DNA of 31,905 nt from RGDT01 sp964630925. GTDB taxonomy: Bacteria; Planctomycetota; Planctomycetia; Gemmatales; Gemmataceae. The position numbers and the translations under genes are program-made. Where the stretch lies: positions 1-31,905 of the forward strand of contig CAZVZK010000112.1 of NCBI GenBank assembly GCA_964630925.1, in the 5' to 3' direction. Shown in pieces: positions 1-7,722 of the stretch; position 1 is the first letter of the stretch, and each line of letters opens with the position of its first letter. The notes under the pieces were generated by a model. The model was not told the DNA's origin. It made no database searches and was given only the letters and a program-made list of their open reading frames with translations.

Positions 1-1072
<1,072 letters not shown>

Positions 1073-1114
1073 CTTGGCCTCCTGGGGCCGGATGACCCCT
1101 CCATTCTACACAGC

Positions 1115-1130
1115 GGCCCCTCGCGGGGCC
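1115..1130 (-). terminator. GC-rich hairpin between two minus-strand genes
   Basis: GGCCCC and GGGGCC form a 6-bp stem with a 4-base loop just after the end of the esterase gene on the minus strand and before the kinase start. There is no T-run, so it is at most a weak terminator or a structured leader for the kinase. Confidence 0.25.
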
Positions 1131-1146
1131 CGGCCTGCGGGAGGGC

Positions 1147-1914
1147 TCAGCCCCCCTTCTTCTGCTCGAACAGCCACGCCAGCACCTTGGGGTCAGCGTA
1201 GGTGCGCGTCCACGAGTCGTGCCCCACCCCCTTGTACTCCGTGTACCTGGGCGACCCGCCGGCCTTCTTCATCGCCTCGACGACGGCGACGGACAGCGTG
1301 TGCGGGACGGCCGTGTCCTTGTCCCCGTGGAACGCCCACAGCGGCACCTTGGCGATCTTCTCGCACGCCTCGGGGTCGCCGCCGCCGCAGACGGGGATCC
1401 CCGCCGCGAACAGGCCCGGGTTGCGGCACATCAGGTCGAAGGTGCCGTAGCCGCCCATCGACAGGCCGGTGATGTAGATGCGCTTCTCGTCGATCTTGAA
1501 CTCCTTCTGCATCGCCGCGATGAGGGCGACGACGAGCTTGCCGTTGGGCGACGGGCCCTCGCGCATCTTGAGGGGGCGCGACTTGTAATCGACGTTGGCC
1601 CAGGAGCCGCCCGTGGGGCACTGCGGCGCGATGAGGAAGCAGGGGTACTTCTTGCGGTTGGCGTCCGAGGCGAAGTCCTTGATGCCGTGCTTCATCTGGG
1701 CCTTGTTATCCGAGCCGCGCTCGCCGGCACCGTGCAGGAAGATGACGAGGGGGTACGACTTGGTGTCGTCGTAGCCGGCGGGCTTCAGGAGGCGGTAGGG
1801 CAGAGACGCCTTGCCTTCCTTGAACGTGCGGGCCTCGAGGACGTCCTCGGGGCCGGCGGGGAAGGCGAGAGACGTTGCCCCCAGGATGAGGGCGAGGAGG
1901 AGGGTGGTGCGCAT
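1147..1914 (-). CDS. Exported alpha/beta-hydrolase, feruloyl/PHB-depolymerase-like esterase
   Basis: A 255-residue secreted serine esterase of the dienelactone/LpqC/feruloyl-esterase type. Residues 1-19 are a signal peptide (hydrophobic core, cut near FPA). The strand then oxyanion loop is FLHGAGERGS (59-68). The nucleophile elbow GLSMGGYG gives Ser152, HGDKD gives Asp200, and GVGHDSW gives His232, so the catalytic triad is complete and in the right order. Length fits the single-domain family. Substrate is probably an ester in polysaccharide or a polyester, which is inference from the family. It starts 68 bases from the divergent CPBP protease gene and reads towards the histidine kinase gene, 74 bases further on. 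Confidence 0.9.
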   Translation of the reverse strand: MRTTLLLALILGATSLAFPAGPEDVLEARTFKEGKASLPYRLLKPAGYDDTKSYPLVIFLHGAGERGSDNKAQMKHGIKDFASDANRKKYPCFLIAPQCPTGGSWANVDYKSRPLKMREGPSPNGKLVVALIAAMQKEFKIDEKRIYITGLSMGGYGTFDLMCRNPGLFAAGIPVCGGGDPEACEKIAKVPLWAFHGDKDTAVPHTLSVAVVEAMKKAGGSPRYTEYKGVGHDSWTRTYADPKVLAWLFEQKKGG

Positions 1915-1945
1915 GTTCGGCCTCGCGGGTGGTGCTGGATCGTGC

Positions 1946-1951
1946 TAGGAT
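1946..1951 (+). promoter_or_regulatory. Possible -10 element for the CPBP protease gene
   Basis: TAGGAT stands 31 bases before the preferred ATG at 1983, in the divergent gap. No clear -35 is seen, so this is a weak call. Confidence 0.25.
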
Positions 1952-1982
1952 ACCGGCCGGGGCGCGGGCCGGGGAGGGGGCG

Positions 1983-2918
1983 ATGGGTGAGGAGGCGGAA
2001 GGTGACAGGCCGGCGTGGGGCTGGCCGGAGCTGGTCGGCGTGTTCCTGCTGGGCGCCGTGGGGCCGGCCCTCGCCATCGACCTCCTGACCCGCGCCGGCC
2101 TCTTCGCCTGGCTCTACGGCCCCGGCCTGGAGGGCCTGGCGCGGTCCACCGAGGCCGGCCTCGCGGGGGAGGTGGCGCGGGGCCGGATGATGCTCTGGGG
2201 CGTGTCGCTGGCGCTGCCGTTGCAACTGGTGGCGGGCGTCGCGTTGATGCGGGCGTGCGGCGCGTCCTGGGCCGGCATGGGGCTGACCTGGGCGGGCGCG
2301 GGGCGTCAGCTCCTGGCGACGCTGCCCCTGGCGCTGGTGCTGCTGCCGGCGGTGTGGGGCGTCCACGCGGTGGCGCTGTGGCTGTCCGGCCCGGCGGAGG
2401 ACCACGTCTTCACCAAGATGGCGAGGGCCGGCCTGTCGGCCGGCGAGTGGGGCCTGCTCGTGTTCGCCGCTTGCGTGGCCGCCCCCCTGTGGGAGGAGCT
2501 GTTCTACCGGGGCCTGGTGCAGCCGTGGGCGGCGGCCAACCGGCCCGACGCTGGGCTGCTGTGCCTGGGCATGGCGCTGGCGGCGGCCGTGGCGGTGCGG
2601 CTGTCGGCGTTCGAGAAGGCGGCGACGTTCCTGGGACGTGTGGGGGCGATGACGCCGGCGTTCTGCGTGCTGGCGCTGGCGCTGCCGTTCGCCTTCCTGG
2701 CGAGGAGGCCGGCGGGCGGCGTGTGGGCGGCGGCGGTGCTGTTCGCGTTCGTGCATGCGGGCGTGTGGCCGACGCCGGTGCCGCTGATGGCGCTGGCGGT
2801 GGGGCTTGGCTGGCTGCGGGCGCGGTGGGGGACGCTGGCCGGCCCGGTGGCGCTGCACGCGGCGTTCAACGCGGCGGCGTGCGTGATGCTGGCGTCGGAG
2901 GTGGGCCGTGCGAGGTGA
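1983..2918 (+). CDS. CPBP-family intramembrane glutamic protease
   Basis: A 311-residue polytopic membrane protein of the CPBP (CAAX protease/bacteriocin-processing, Rce1-like) family. The diagnostic motif EELFYRG lies at residues 171-177, with Glu171/Glu172 and Arg176. The second motif FVHAG supplies His258 and the third, LHAAFNAA, supplies His292 and Asn296. About eight hydrophobic stretches are visible from residue 15 onward. ATG at 1983 is preferred over an in-frame GTG at 1929 because GGGGAGGGGG sits directly before it; the longer form would add 18 residues of non-hydrophobic, arginine-rich sequence. In bacteria such proteins cleave or process membrane peptides and sometimes give self-immunity; the substrate here is unknown. 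No partner gene is adjacent. Confidence 0.9.
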   Translation: MGEEAEGDRPAWGWPELVGVFLLGAVGPALAIDLLTRAGLFAWLYGPGLEGLARSTEAGLAGEVARGRMMLWGVSLALPLQLVAGVALMRACGASWAGMGLTWAGAGRQLLATLPLALVLLPAVWGVHAVALWLSGPAEDHVFTKMARAGLSAGEWGLLVFAACVAAPLWEELFYRGLVQPWAAANRPDAGLLCLGMALAAAVAVRLSAFEKAATFLGRVGAMTPAFCVLALALPFAFLARRPAGGVWAAAVLFAFVHAGVWPTPVPLMALAVGLGWLRARWGTLAGPVALHAAFNAAACVMLASEVGRAR

Positions 2919-3010
2919 TTCACGGATGAAGGATGGGAGCGAGACCCGGCGGCCGTCCTGGACCGGATCGAGCAGCGTCTGGCCGGCGGTACGGCAAATA
3001 ATGCGGGTAA

Positions 3011-3070
3011 CCGACCAGGCGGGAGTGGGAATTAGACAGAAGTGGACGGGTGGCGTGGACGGGTGGTGCG
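3011..3070 (+). repeat. Dispersed repeat copy A
   Basis: Aligns without gaps to 31846-31905 at the end of the window, 48 of 60 bases identical by hand count (41 of 50 over 3021-3070 against 31856-31905). The shared core contains AGACAGAAGTGGAC-like sequence and a pair of GGGTGG motifs. The second copy stops only because the window stops. Confidence 0.75.
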
Positions 3071-3102
3071 AATTGCATTGCATTGCACCCCCCCAGGCAA
3101 CC

Positions 3103-3142
3103 CCCTGCAATGCAAATCCCTGGCGGAATTTGCATTGCAGGG
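3103..3142. repeat. Perfect 15-bp inverted repeat (TTTGCATTGCAGGG family)
   Basis: CCCTGCAATGCAAAT at 3103-3117 is exactly mirrored by ATTTGCATTGCAGGG at 3128-3142 around a 10-base loop. Two further overlapping TTGCATTGCA units at 3073-3087 could pair with the same left arm, giving alternative folds. It directly follows dispersed repeat copy A, so the two may form one element. Confidence 0.8.
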
Positions 3143-3232
3143 CGAGTGGTCAGGCCACCCACGCCCGTGCCGTGGCCGCCCTCCACGTCTCATTTCGTCT
3201 AACCCCACAGGCCGGGTGAACGGCGACGCTTG

Positions 3233-3260
3233 CGGGAGGGCGAGGTGCCTCGCCCTCCCG
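3233..3260 (-). terminator. Perfect 13-bp GC hairpin after the small-gene operon
   Basis: CGGGAGGGCGAGG at 3233-3245 is mirrored exactly at 3248-3260 with almost no loop. It lies 10 bases beyond the last stop codon of the minus-strand small-gene cluster and between convergent genes, as expected for a bidirectional terminator, although a T-run is lacking. Confidence 0.55.
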
Positions 3261-3270
3261 TGCGGGGGCC

Positions 3271-3576
3271 TCACGCCACCGCCGACGCCGGCACACGCCG
3301 CCGCGCCGGGCGGTCGAGCGTCGCGTCGTCCGGGTGCCACAGGCTCAGGCCCAGACGCGCACGCTCCTCCAGAACCGCCACCTTCTCCAGCGACCCCGGC
3401 AGCGCGTCCGTCGGCTCCGCCGCCAGCGCCGACTGCCGCGTGAAGTCGCTCACGCCACGCCGCGCGAACTTGCTCGTGGACGGGTACTGGTCACGCACGC
3501 CCGGCCGGTAGTAGCACGACCAGCACAGCCCACGCGGCCTGTTCGAACGCACCTTCTGGCAGTGACGGCACATCAT
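3271..3576 (-). CDS. Small zinc-ribbon protein, C-x2-C-x11-C-x2-C
   Basis: A 101-residue basic protein. Cys3/Cys6 and Cys18/Cys21 form a C-x2-C-x11-C-x2-C knuckle (CRHCQ then GLCWSC), followed by a conserved-looking basic stretch, RDQYPSTSKFARRG. The C-terminal half is alpha-helical in composition and ends in a basic tail. The start MM at 3571-3576 is chosen because GGAGGAG stands 8 bases before it; upstream codons in frame encode low-complexity arginine/serine. A 71-residue protein at 26371 has the same cysteine spacing and the same GLCxxC, so both belong to one family. A nucleic-acid-binding role is plausible but not shown. It is the last gene of a four-gene minus-strand group. Confidence 0.75.
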   Translation of the reverse strand: MMCRHCQKVRSNRPRGLCWSCYYRPGVRDQYPSTSKFARRGVSDFTRQSALAAEPTDALPGSLEKVAVLEERARLGLSLWHPDDATLDRPARRRVPASAVA

Positions 3577-3661
3577 GGCTCTTCTCCTCCCCGTTCCGTT
3601 CCCGCTCTGCGATCCGCTGACGCTCCACTCGGGGCGCTGACGCGGCCCCGCTCGCCGAGAC

Positions 3662-3907
3662 TCACGCCGCCCGCCGCGCCGCCGCGGCCGCCAGGGCCAG
3701 CGACAGGATCGCGTTGGGCTCCAGGTAGTCGATCTCCGTCCGCAGGTCACGCAGCGACCGCTTCGCCCGCGTCGCCGGCTTCAGCCGCGGGTCGTTCAGG
3801 TGCCTGTCCTCGCGGGCCGCCGCGTAGCGCTCGGCCTCGTCGCGCGAGTCGAACAGCTTCCGCTCCACATGCCCCGTCTTCACCAGCGACACGATCACCT
3901 CGAACAT
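3662..3907 (-). CDS. Small protein of unknown function (81 aa)
   Basis: An unrecognised 81-residue protein. The N-terminus MFEVIVSLVKTGHVERKLFDSRDEAERYAAA reads as a beta-beta-alpha unit (two short strands, then a helix), like small phage or accessory proteins. The C-terminus is a helix ending in an alanine/arginine tail. The start at 3907 is supported by AGAGGAGC 7 bases before ATG. It lies 34 bases from the upstream gene and 85 from the next, all in the same direction. Confidence 0.7.
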   Translation of the reverse strand: MFEVIVSLVKTGHVERKLFDSRDEAERYAAAREDRHLNDPRLKPATRAKRSLRDLRTEIDYLEPNAILSLALAAAAARRAA

Positions 3908-3941
3908 GGTCTGCTCCTCTTGATGCCACGCCCCGTTGGAA

Positions 3942-4202
3942 TCACGCCGCGGCCGCGGCCGGCGCCTTCTCCACCGCGCTGCCCATCAGGAACCAGGTGA
4001 ACACCTCACCGCTCCGCGCCTCGATCACCCCGCCCTCGTCGCCCCGCCGAGCCCGCGCCAGCAGGGCCTTGAGCACCACCTCCGGCGGGATCGTGTCCGC
4101 CCGCCGCCACACACGGTTCTTGCGGTCCAGCAGGATGTCGCCCAGGTAGCGCTCGCCCGCCGTCACCCGCAGCACCGAGGCCACCTTCTTCGCCCGAGCC
4201 AT
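3942..4202 (-). CDS. Small basic protein of unknown function (86 aa)
   Basis: An unrecognised 86-residue protein with a basic N-terminus (MARAKKVASVLR) and a TWFLMG segment near the end, then a poly-alanine tail. ATG at 4202 is preferred over 4244 because CAGGAGGG lies just upstream and the extra residues are unstructured. Starting at 4202 leaves a 28-base gap to the preceding gene. Function cannot be told; its place in the small-gene group suggests an accessory or phage-like cassette. Confidence 0.7.
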   Translation of the reverse strand: MARAKKVASVLRVTAGERYLGDILLDRKNRVWRRADTIPPEVVLKALLARARRGDEGGVIEARSGEVFTWFLMGSAVEKAPAAAAA

Positions 4203-4230
4203 GATCCCGCCCTCCTGCCCTGGTTGTGGA

Positions 4231-4644
4231 TCAGGCCGCCTCACGCACCGGCCGCCCCCTGCCCCGCGCCGCCAACGCCGCCAGCACCTCGGCCAGCAGG
4301 CTCTTGCGCATCTCGTCCCGCGGCGTCTCGTCGAACCAGTTCAGGAACCACCGCACCGCCGCCGGCTCCCCCATCCGCACGTCCACCTCGTAGCACATCC
4401 GGGCGAAGAACTCCTCGACCTCGCCCACCGTCTCCAGCCCGTCCCCCTTCCACCCGCAGTACCCCAGGGCACACGCCCCCTCGCACGGCCAGTCCTGCAC
4501 GCACATCAGCGGGGGCGGCGTCGTCGTCACGCCCTGCTGCAGGCGTCCGTCGTCCGTCTCCAACGCCTTCCGCAGCGCCTCCAGGCCCTTACCCGACAGC
4601 AGCGGCTCCACCCCCTCGCGCCACACCTTCTGCCAAACTTTCAT
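4231..4644 (-). CDS. Cysteine-cluster protein of unknown function (137 aa)
   Basis: First gene of the minus-strand small-gene group. Of 137 residues, the middle carries four cysteines, Cys48, Cys54, Cys58 and Cys63, within CVQDWPCEGACALGYCGW, which could bind a metal or iron-sulfur cluster. Predicted helices flank it on both sides. ATG at 4644 follows GGGAGA at a good distance. The upstream region (4645-4860) is clearly more AT-rich than the rest of the window, fitting a promoter for the group. No known family was recognised. Confidence 0.72.
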   Translation of the reverse strand: MKVWQKVWREGVEPLLSGKGLEALRKALETDDGRLQQGVTTTPPPLMCVQDWPCEGACALGYCGWKGDGLETVGEVEEFFARMCYEVDVRMGEPAAVRWFLNWFDETPRDEMRKSLLAEVLAALAARGRGRPVREAA

Positions 4645-4942
4645 CTCTGTCTCCCGCTGTCGTCGCCTTGTTGTTCGCCCCTCTCAGGGCGTCGTGCGAA
4701 TGCTCTATGAGAATATACGTCCGATCACGCTGATTATCGCTGGTCTTTGGGCTAAAAATGCTGATTAATGCGGGCTTGGCCGACGTTATTGGGTCGCAAG
4801 ATGAGCGTCAGGGCGGCGATATTAGACTTTATTAGACACCATCCGGAATCAAGGTCAGCTGGTGATCGCGCCGGGGGAGACGAACCGCGGGTCGCCCGCC
4901 CGTGTCCGTGGGACAGCCCGAAAGGAGGGGAGAGCGGACAGA
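4645..4942. promoter_or_regulatory. AT-rich divergent control region
   Basis: Gap of 298 bases between divergent genes and the most AT-rich stretch of the left half. It contains a TATATT-like element facing the minus-strand genes near 4710 and, facing right, two exact TATTAGAC units at 4820-4827 and 4830-4837 spaced exactly 10 bp apart, one helical turn. That spacing suggests a binding site for a regulator. The downstream AAAGGAGG at 4921-4928 serves the next gene. No gene fits in the gap. Confidence 0.4.
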
Positions 4943-6370
4943 ATGACCGACACCGGATTCCTCCGCGCCGTCCTGGCCGACCCGGATGATGACGTGACCC
5001 GCCTGGCCCACGCCGACTGGCTGCTGGAGAACGGGCACGAGGCGCGGGGGGAATTCATCCAGGTCCAGATCCGCATCGCCCGCCGCGCCGAGAGGGCCGT
5101 CGGCCCCGGCGGATGGTGCGACGCCGCCCTCTGGCCCGCCCTCCGCAAACGCGAGGAGCACCTCCTCGCCGCCCACGGCCAGGGGTGGGCCGGCATCGCC
5201 CGCACCGCGACGGAGGAGTACACCTTCCGCCGGGGCTACGTCGAGGAGGTGAGGCTGACCGCGGCGCAATTCCTGGCCCACGGCGACGCGCTCTTCGCCA
5301 CCCACCCCATCCGCCGCATCCGCTTCTCCGGCCCGCTGACCCCGCGCGTCCTGGCGTCGCCGCTGCTGGCCCGCCTGTCGGGCCTCGACCTCACCGGCCT
5401 GAGGCTGGGGGACGCCGCCCTGCGGACGATCCTGGCCTCGCCACACCTGGCCGGCCTCACCTGGCTGGAGCTGGACCGGTGCGGCCTGTCGGACCGCGGG
5501 GCGCTGGACCTGGCGGCGTCCCCGCTCCTCGCCCGCCTGACGCACCTGGGCCTGGCGAACAACCGCATCAGCCTGGACGGGGTGGCGGCCCTGTGCCGCT
5601 CGCCGCGCTGGGGCAAGGTGCGCTCGCTGAATCTCAAGGGCACGCTCATCGACGCGCGGGCGCAGGCGTACCTCACGGAGACCCTGGCCGGCTCGCACGA
5701 CGTGTCGTTGCTCGGCGCGATGCTCCAGCTCACATCCCGAGGCCAGCGCGACTACACCTCCGCCCCGGTGCGTCATCTCGCCGAGCGTGCCGCCGCCGGG
5801 GACACCCCGGCCGTGCTGGCGGAGGGCCTCGGCGCCGGCCAACGCCGCGTCCGCGCGGCGGCGGCATATCTGCTCTCCAACCTGGGCCGCGGGGGCGCCG
5901 CCGCGCTCCCCGCCCTCGTGCAGCGTCTGTTCGACCGTGACCCGCGTGTGCGTGACCACGCCGCCCCGGCGCTGGGCCGGCTGTCCGCCGAGCTATCGCC
6001 GGAGATGCAGATGTGGGTGTGCCTGCTCGTCAACCCGCTCCAGCCGCCGGGGGCGACCCTCCGCCGCGGCCTGGAGCGCGAGGACCTGCCCGGCGAGGTG
6101 CGGGCCGCCTTCCACGCCATCTGTTTCCGCCGCGTGGCGTGGCGCGAGCGCCTCGGCGGCGGCCCGGTGCCGCCTGCCCCGTGGGTGACGGCGGCGGAGG
6201 CGGCGGACTGGGTGGCCGATCACGCCGGCCGGCACGAGGCGCGTCGCGGGACCGCCGGCGTGGCCGGCGCGATGCACCGCGAGTCGGCGTGGCTCCTGGC
6301 CCGCCTGATCGAGGCGCTCCAAGCAGAAGACAGAAGTAGCCACGGATCAACACGGATCAAACACGGATAA
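4943..6370 (+). CDS. TIGR02996 repeat-companion protein with LRR and HEAT-like repeats
   Basis: A 475-residue cytoplasmic repeat protein typical of Gemmata relatives. Residues 1-40, with FLRAVLADPDDD..RLAHADWLLENG and GEFIQVQ, match the TIGR02996 companion domain. Leucine-rich repeats of the LDL/LGLANN type fill about 130-270. Residues about 285-350 (AVLAEGL, VRAAAAYLLSNLG, DPRVRDHAAPALGRL) are HEAT-like. ATG at 4943 is preferred over one at 4862, since the family begins at this point and AAAGGAGG lies upstream. Such proteins are probably binding scaffolds; no partner is apparent. The last 11 residues and the stop codon come from the inverted repeat at 6338-6372, so the native C-terminus has been replaced. 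Confidence 0.88.
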   Translation: MTDTGFLRAVLADPDDDVTRLAHADWLLENGHEARGEFIQVQIRIARRAERAVGPGGWCDAALWPALRKREEHLLAAHGQGWAGIARTATEEYTFRRGYVEEVRLTAAQFLAHGDALFATHPIRRIRFSGPLTPRVLASPLLARLSGLDLTGLRLGDAALRTILASPHLAGLTWLELDRCGLSDRGALDLAASPLLARLTHLGLANNRISLDGVAALCRSPRWGKVRSLNLKGTLIDARAQAYLTETLAGSHDVSLLGAMLQLTSRGQRDYTSAPVRHLAERAAAGDTPAVLAEGLGAGQRRVRAAAAYLLSNLGRGGAAALPALVQRLFDRDPRVRDHAAPALGRLSAELSPEMQMWVCLLVNPLQPPGATLRRGLEREDLPGEVRAAFHAICFRRVAWRERLGGGPVPPAPWVTAAEAADWVADHAGRHEARRGTAGVAGAMHRESAWLLARLIEALQAEDRSSHGSTRIKHG

Positions 6371-6484
6371 CATCCAAAGACAGAAAGAAGCAGACGGGCA
6401 GGAGACATCAACACTCCTGCCTACTTCCATTCTCTTATCTTGGCGCGGCTGTTATCCATGTTTGATCCGTGTTGATCCGTGGCT
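6338..6484. repeat. Inverted repeat element, 35-bp arms (CACGGATCAA family)
   Basis: Arms 6338-6372 and 6450-6484 are reverse complements with one mismatch (34/35). Each arm contains tandem CACGGATCAA units followed by ACACGGATAACA. The 77-base interior holds its own 8-bp hairpin, GGCAGGAG (6397-6404) with CTCCTGCC (6414-6421). The left arm encodes the end of the LRR/HEAT gene; the right arm lies 13 bases from the stop of the convergent esterase. It probably acts as a bidirectional terminator. Similar CACGGAT-type repeats are known to me from many unrelated genomes. Confidence 0.9.
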
Positions 6485-6497
6485 CGCTCGCTCTTCC

Positions 6498-7541
6498 TCA
6501 CTCCTTCGGCACACGCCGCGACGCCCACGCGGCGATCCGCGGCAGCAGACGCAGGCCCGACGAGATGTTGTGCTTCCCCACCGGGTCGCGGTCCGCCGTC
6601 ACCTCGATCCCCAGCCGCCGCGCCTCGTACAGGAAACTCTCCACCTGCGCCGCCACGTTGAACTCGTCCTTCGCCCCGTACCCGATGTAGATCTCCAGCT
6701 CCCCCGGACGCAGCCCCTCACGCCGCATCAGCTCCAGCGGGCTGAGGCGGCTCATGCCCTCGATGGCCGCCTGCCCCCGCCCGAACAGCGGGGTGTACAG
6801 GTCGCGGTTGCGCAGAGTGAACAGCCGACGACGCCCCAGCGGCGCCCAGTGCCGATACTCCTCCACCAGCGCGTAGCAGGCCGGGTCGAACTTCGAGCGG
6901 TAGTTCCCCCGGCAGTCCGAGTAGCGCAGATTCAAGAGCGGCATCACCGAGATGACCACCTTCAGCCGGTCCCGGTACTGGATGCCCAGCCGCATCGCCG
7001 CCGACCCTCCCATCGACACGCCGATCACCGCGTGCGCCTCGCGCCCCGGCAGGATGGGGAACGTCTCGTGCAGGAAGTCCCACACGTCCACCATCAGGTA
7101 GCGCTCGAACGCCCCGGCCTTCGTGTCGGCCCAGAAGCTCGCCAGCTCGTACAGCGTCGCCCGCCCGTGGATGCTCCCGTCCGGCGCCGCGAGGATCACC
7201 GGGGGCATCTCCCCAGCCGCGATGGCGCGGTCGAAGGGGCCAACCAGGGCCTGGAGGAAGAACTGCTCGTCCTGCGCCGCCCCGTGCAGGAACAACGCCA
7301 GGGGGTAACGCTTCTTCGGGTCGTAATTGGGCGGCAGGTACACGAGCAGGTCGCGGCGCTGCCCCAGCGCCGGCGACCAGATCCGCCGGTCCTGGAGGCC
7401 CTCCCGCGTGAAGGCCACGAGCTGGCCGTGCAAGTGCTTGTTGACGCGCTGCACCTGCCGCGGCCCGAGCAGGACCGACGGCACCTGCCCCAGCCCGAGC
7501 CCGTCCGACCACAGCGTCGCCAGCCACAGGAAGCCGCTCAT
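6498..7541 (-). CDS. Putative esterase (esterase D / antigen 85-like alpha/beta-hydrolase)
   Basis: A 347-residue alpha/beta-hydrolase of the putative-esterase family that includes S-formylglutathione hydrolase and mycolyltransferases. LALFLHGAAQDEQF (81-94) is the oxyanion strand-loop, GVSMGGSAA gives Ser176, YGAKDEFN gives Asp292 and GKHN gives His324. The start at 7541 is chosen because the preceding 22 in-frame residues are arginine-rich and upstream of the likely translation signal; a weak GAGAGCGG stands before ATG. The N-terminus is only mildly hydrophobic (GFLWLATLW), so export is uncertain. The gene is convergent with the LRR/HEAT gene and divergent from the DevBCA operon. Substrate is unknown. 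Confidence 0.85.
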   Translation of the reverse strand: MSGFLWLATLWSDGLGLGQVPSVLLGPRQVQRVNKHLHGQLVAFTREGLQDRRIWSPALGQRRDLLVYLPPNYDPKKRYPLALFLHGAAQDEQFFLQALVGPFDRAIAAGEMPPVILAAPDGSIHGRATLYELASFWADTKAGAFERYLMVDVWDFLHETFPILPGREAHAVIGVSMGGSAAMRLGIQYRDRLKVVISVMPLLNLRYSDCRGNYRSKFDPACYALVEEYRHWAPLGRRRLFTLRNRDLYTPLFGRGQAAIEGMSRLSPLELMRREGLRPGELEIYIGYGAKDEFNVAAQVESFLYEARRLGIEVTADRDPVGKHNISSGLRLLPRIAAWASRRVPKE

Positions 7542-7627
7542 TTGCCGCTCTCGGGGGGACCGGGCATGACTCGTCCTGTATCGGACGGCCCGATTCGTAG
7601 CGCCCACCCGATCAGCCCGCGCTTGCG

Positions 7628-7655
7628 TTGCTTCCCCCGCCCTGGCCGTTACAAT
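7628..7655 (+). promoter_or_regulatory. Sigma-70-like promoter of the devBCA operon
   Basis: TTGCTT (7628-7633) and TACAAT (7650-7655) are separated by 16 bp, a good match to the housekeeping consensus. The expected start point, near 7662, lies just before the palindromic operator at 7671-7691, so a bound repressor would block transcription. Confidence 0.55.
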
Positions 7656-7670
7656 CCACTTCTCCGTTAT

Positions 7671-7691
7671 TGAACTGAACCGTTCAGTTCA
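7671..7691. promoter_or_regulatory. TetR-type palindromic operator
   Basis: A perfect palindrome: arm TGAACTGAAC at 7671-7680, one central C, then its exact reverse complement at 7682-7691. Size, odd spacing and the position between promoter and first gene fit a TetR-family site. The operon carries its own TetR gene at 10663, which makes autoregulation the natural reading. Confidence 0.75.
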
Positions 7692-7722
7692 GTATCATCC
7701 CCTCGGGACAGGAGGGCAGGCC

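Larger units (their letters stand above)
2919..3270. other. Intergenic region made largely of repeat and hairpin DNA
   Basis: No convincing gene is present. It holds a 60-bp dispersed repeat (3011-3070), a TTGCA-rich stretch with a perfect 15-bp inverted repeat (3071-3142) and a 13-bp terminator-like hairpin (3233-3260). The two neighbouring genes are convergent. Confidence 0.7.

Noticed and set aside
1219..2088. Long open frames opposite to real genes, such as this one and 1785-3110 on the minus strand
   Set aside because: They lie antisense to genes with clear catalytic motifs and consist of arginine, glycine, proline and alanine runs, the usual effect of very high GC.
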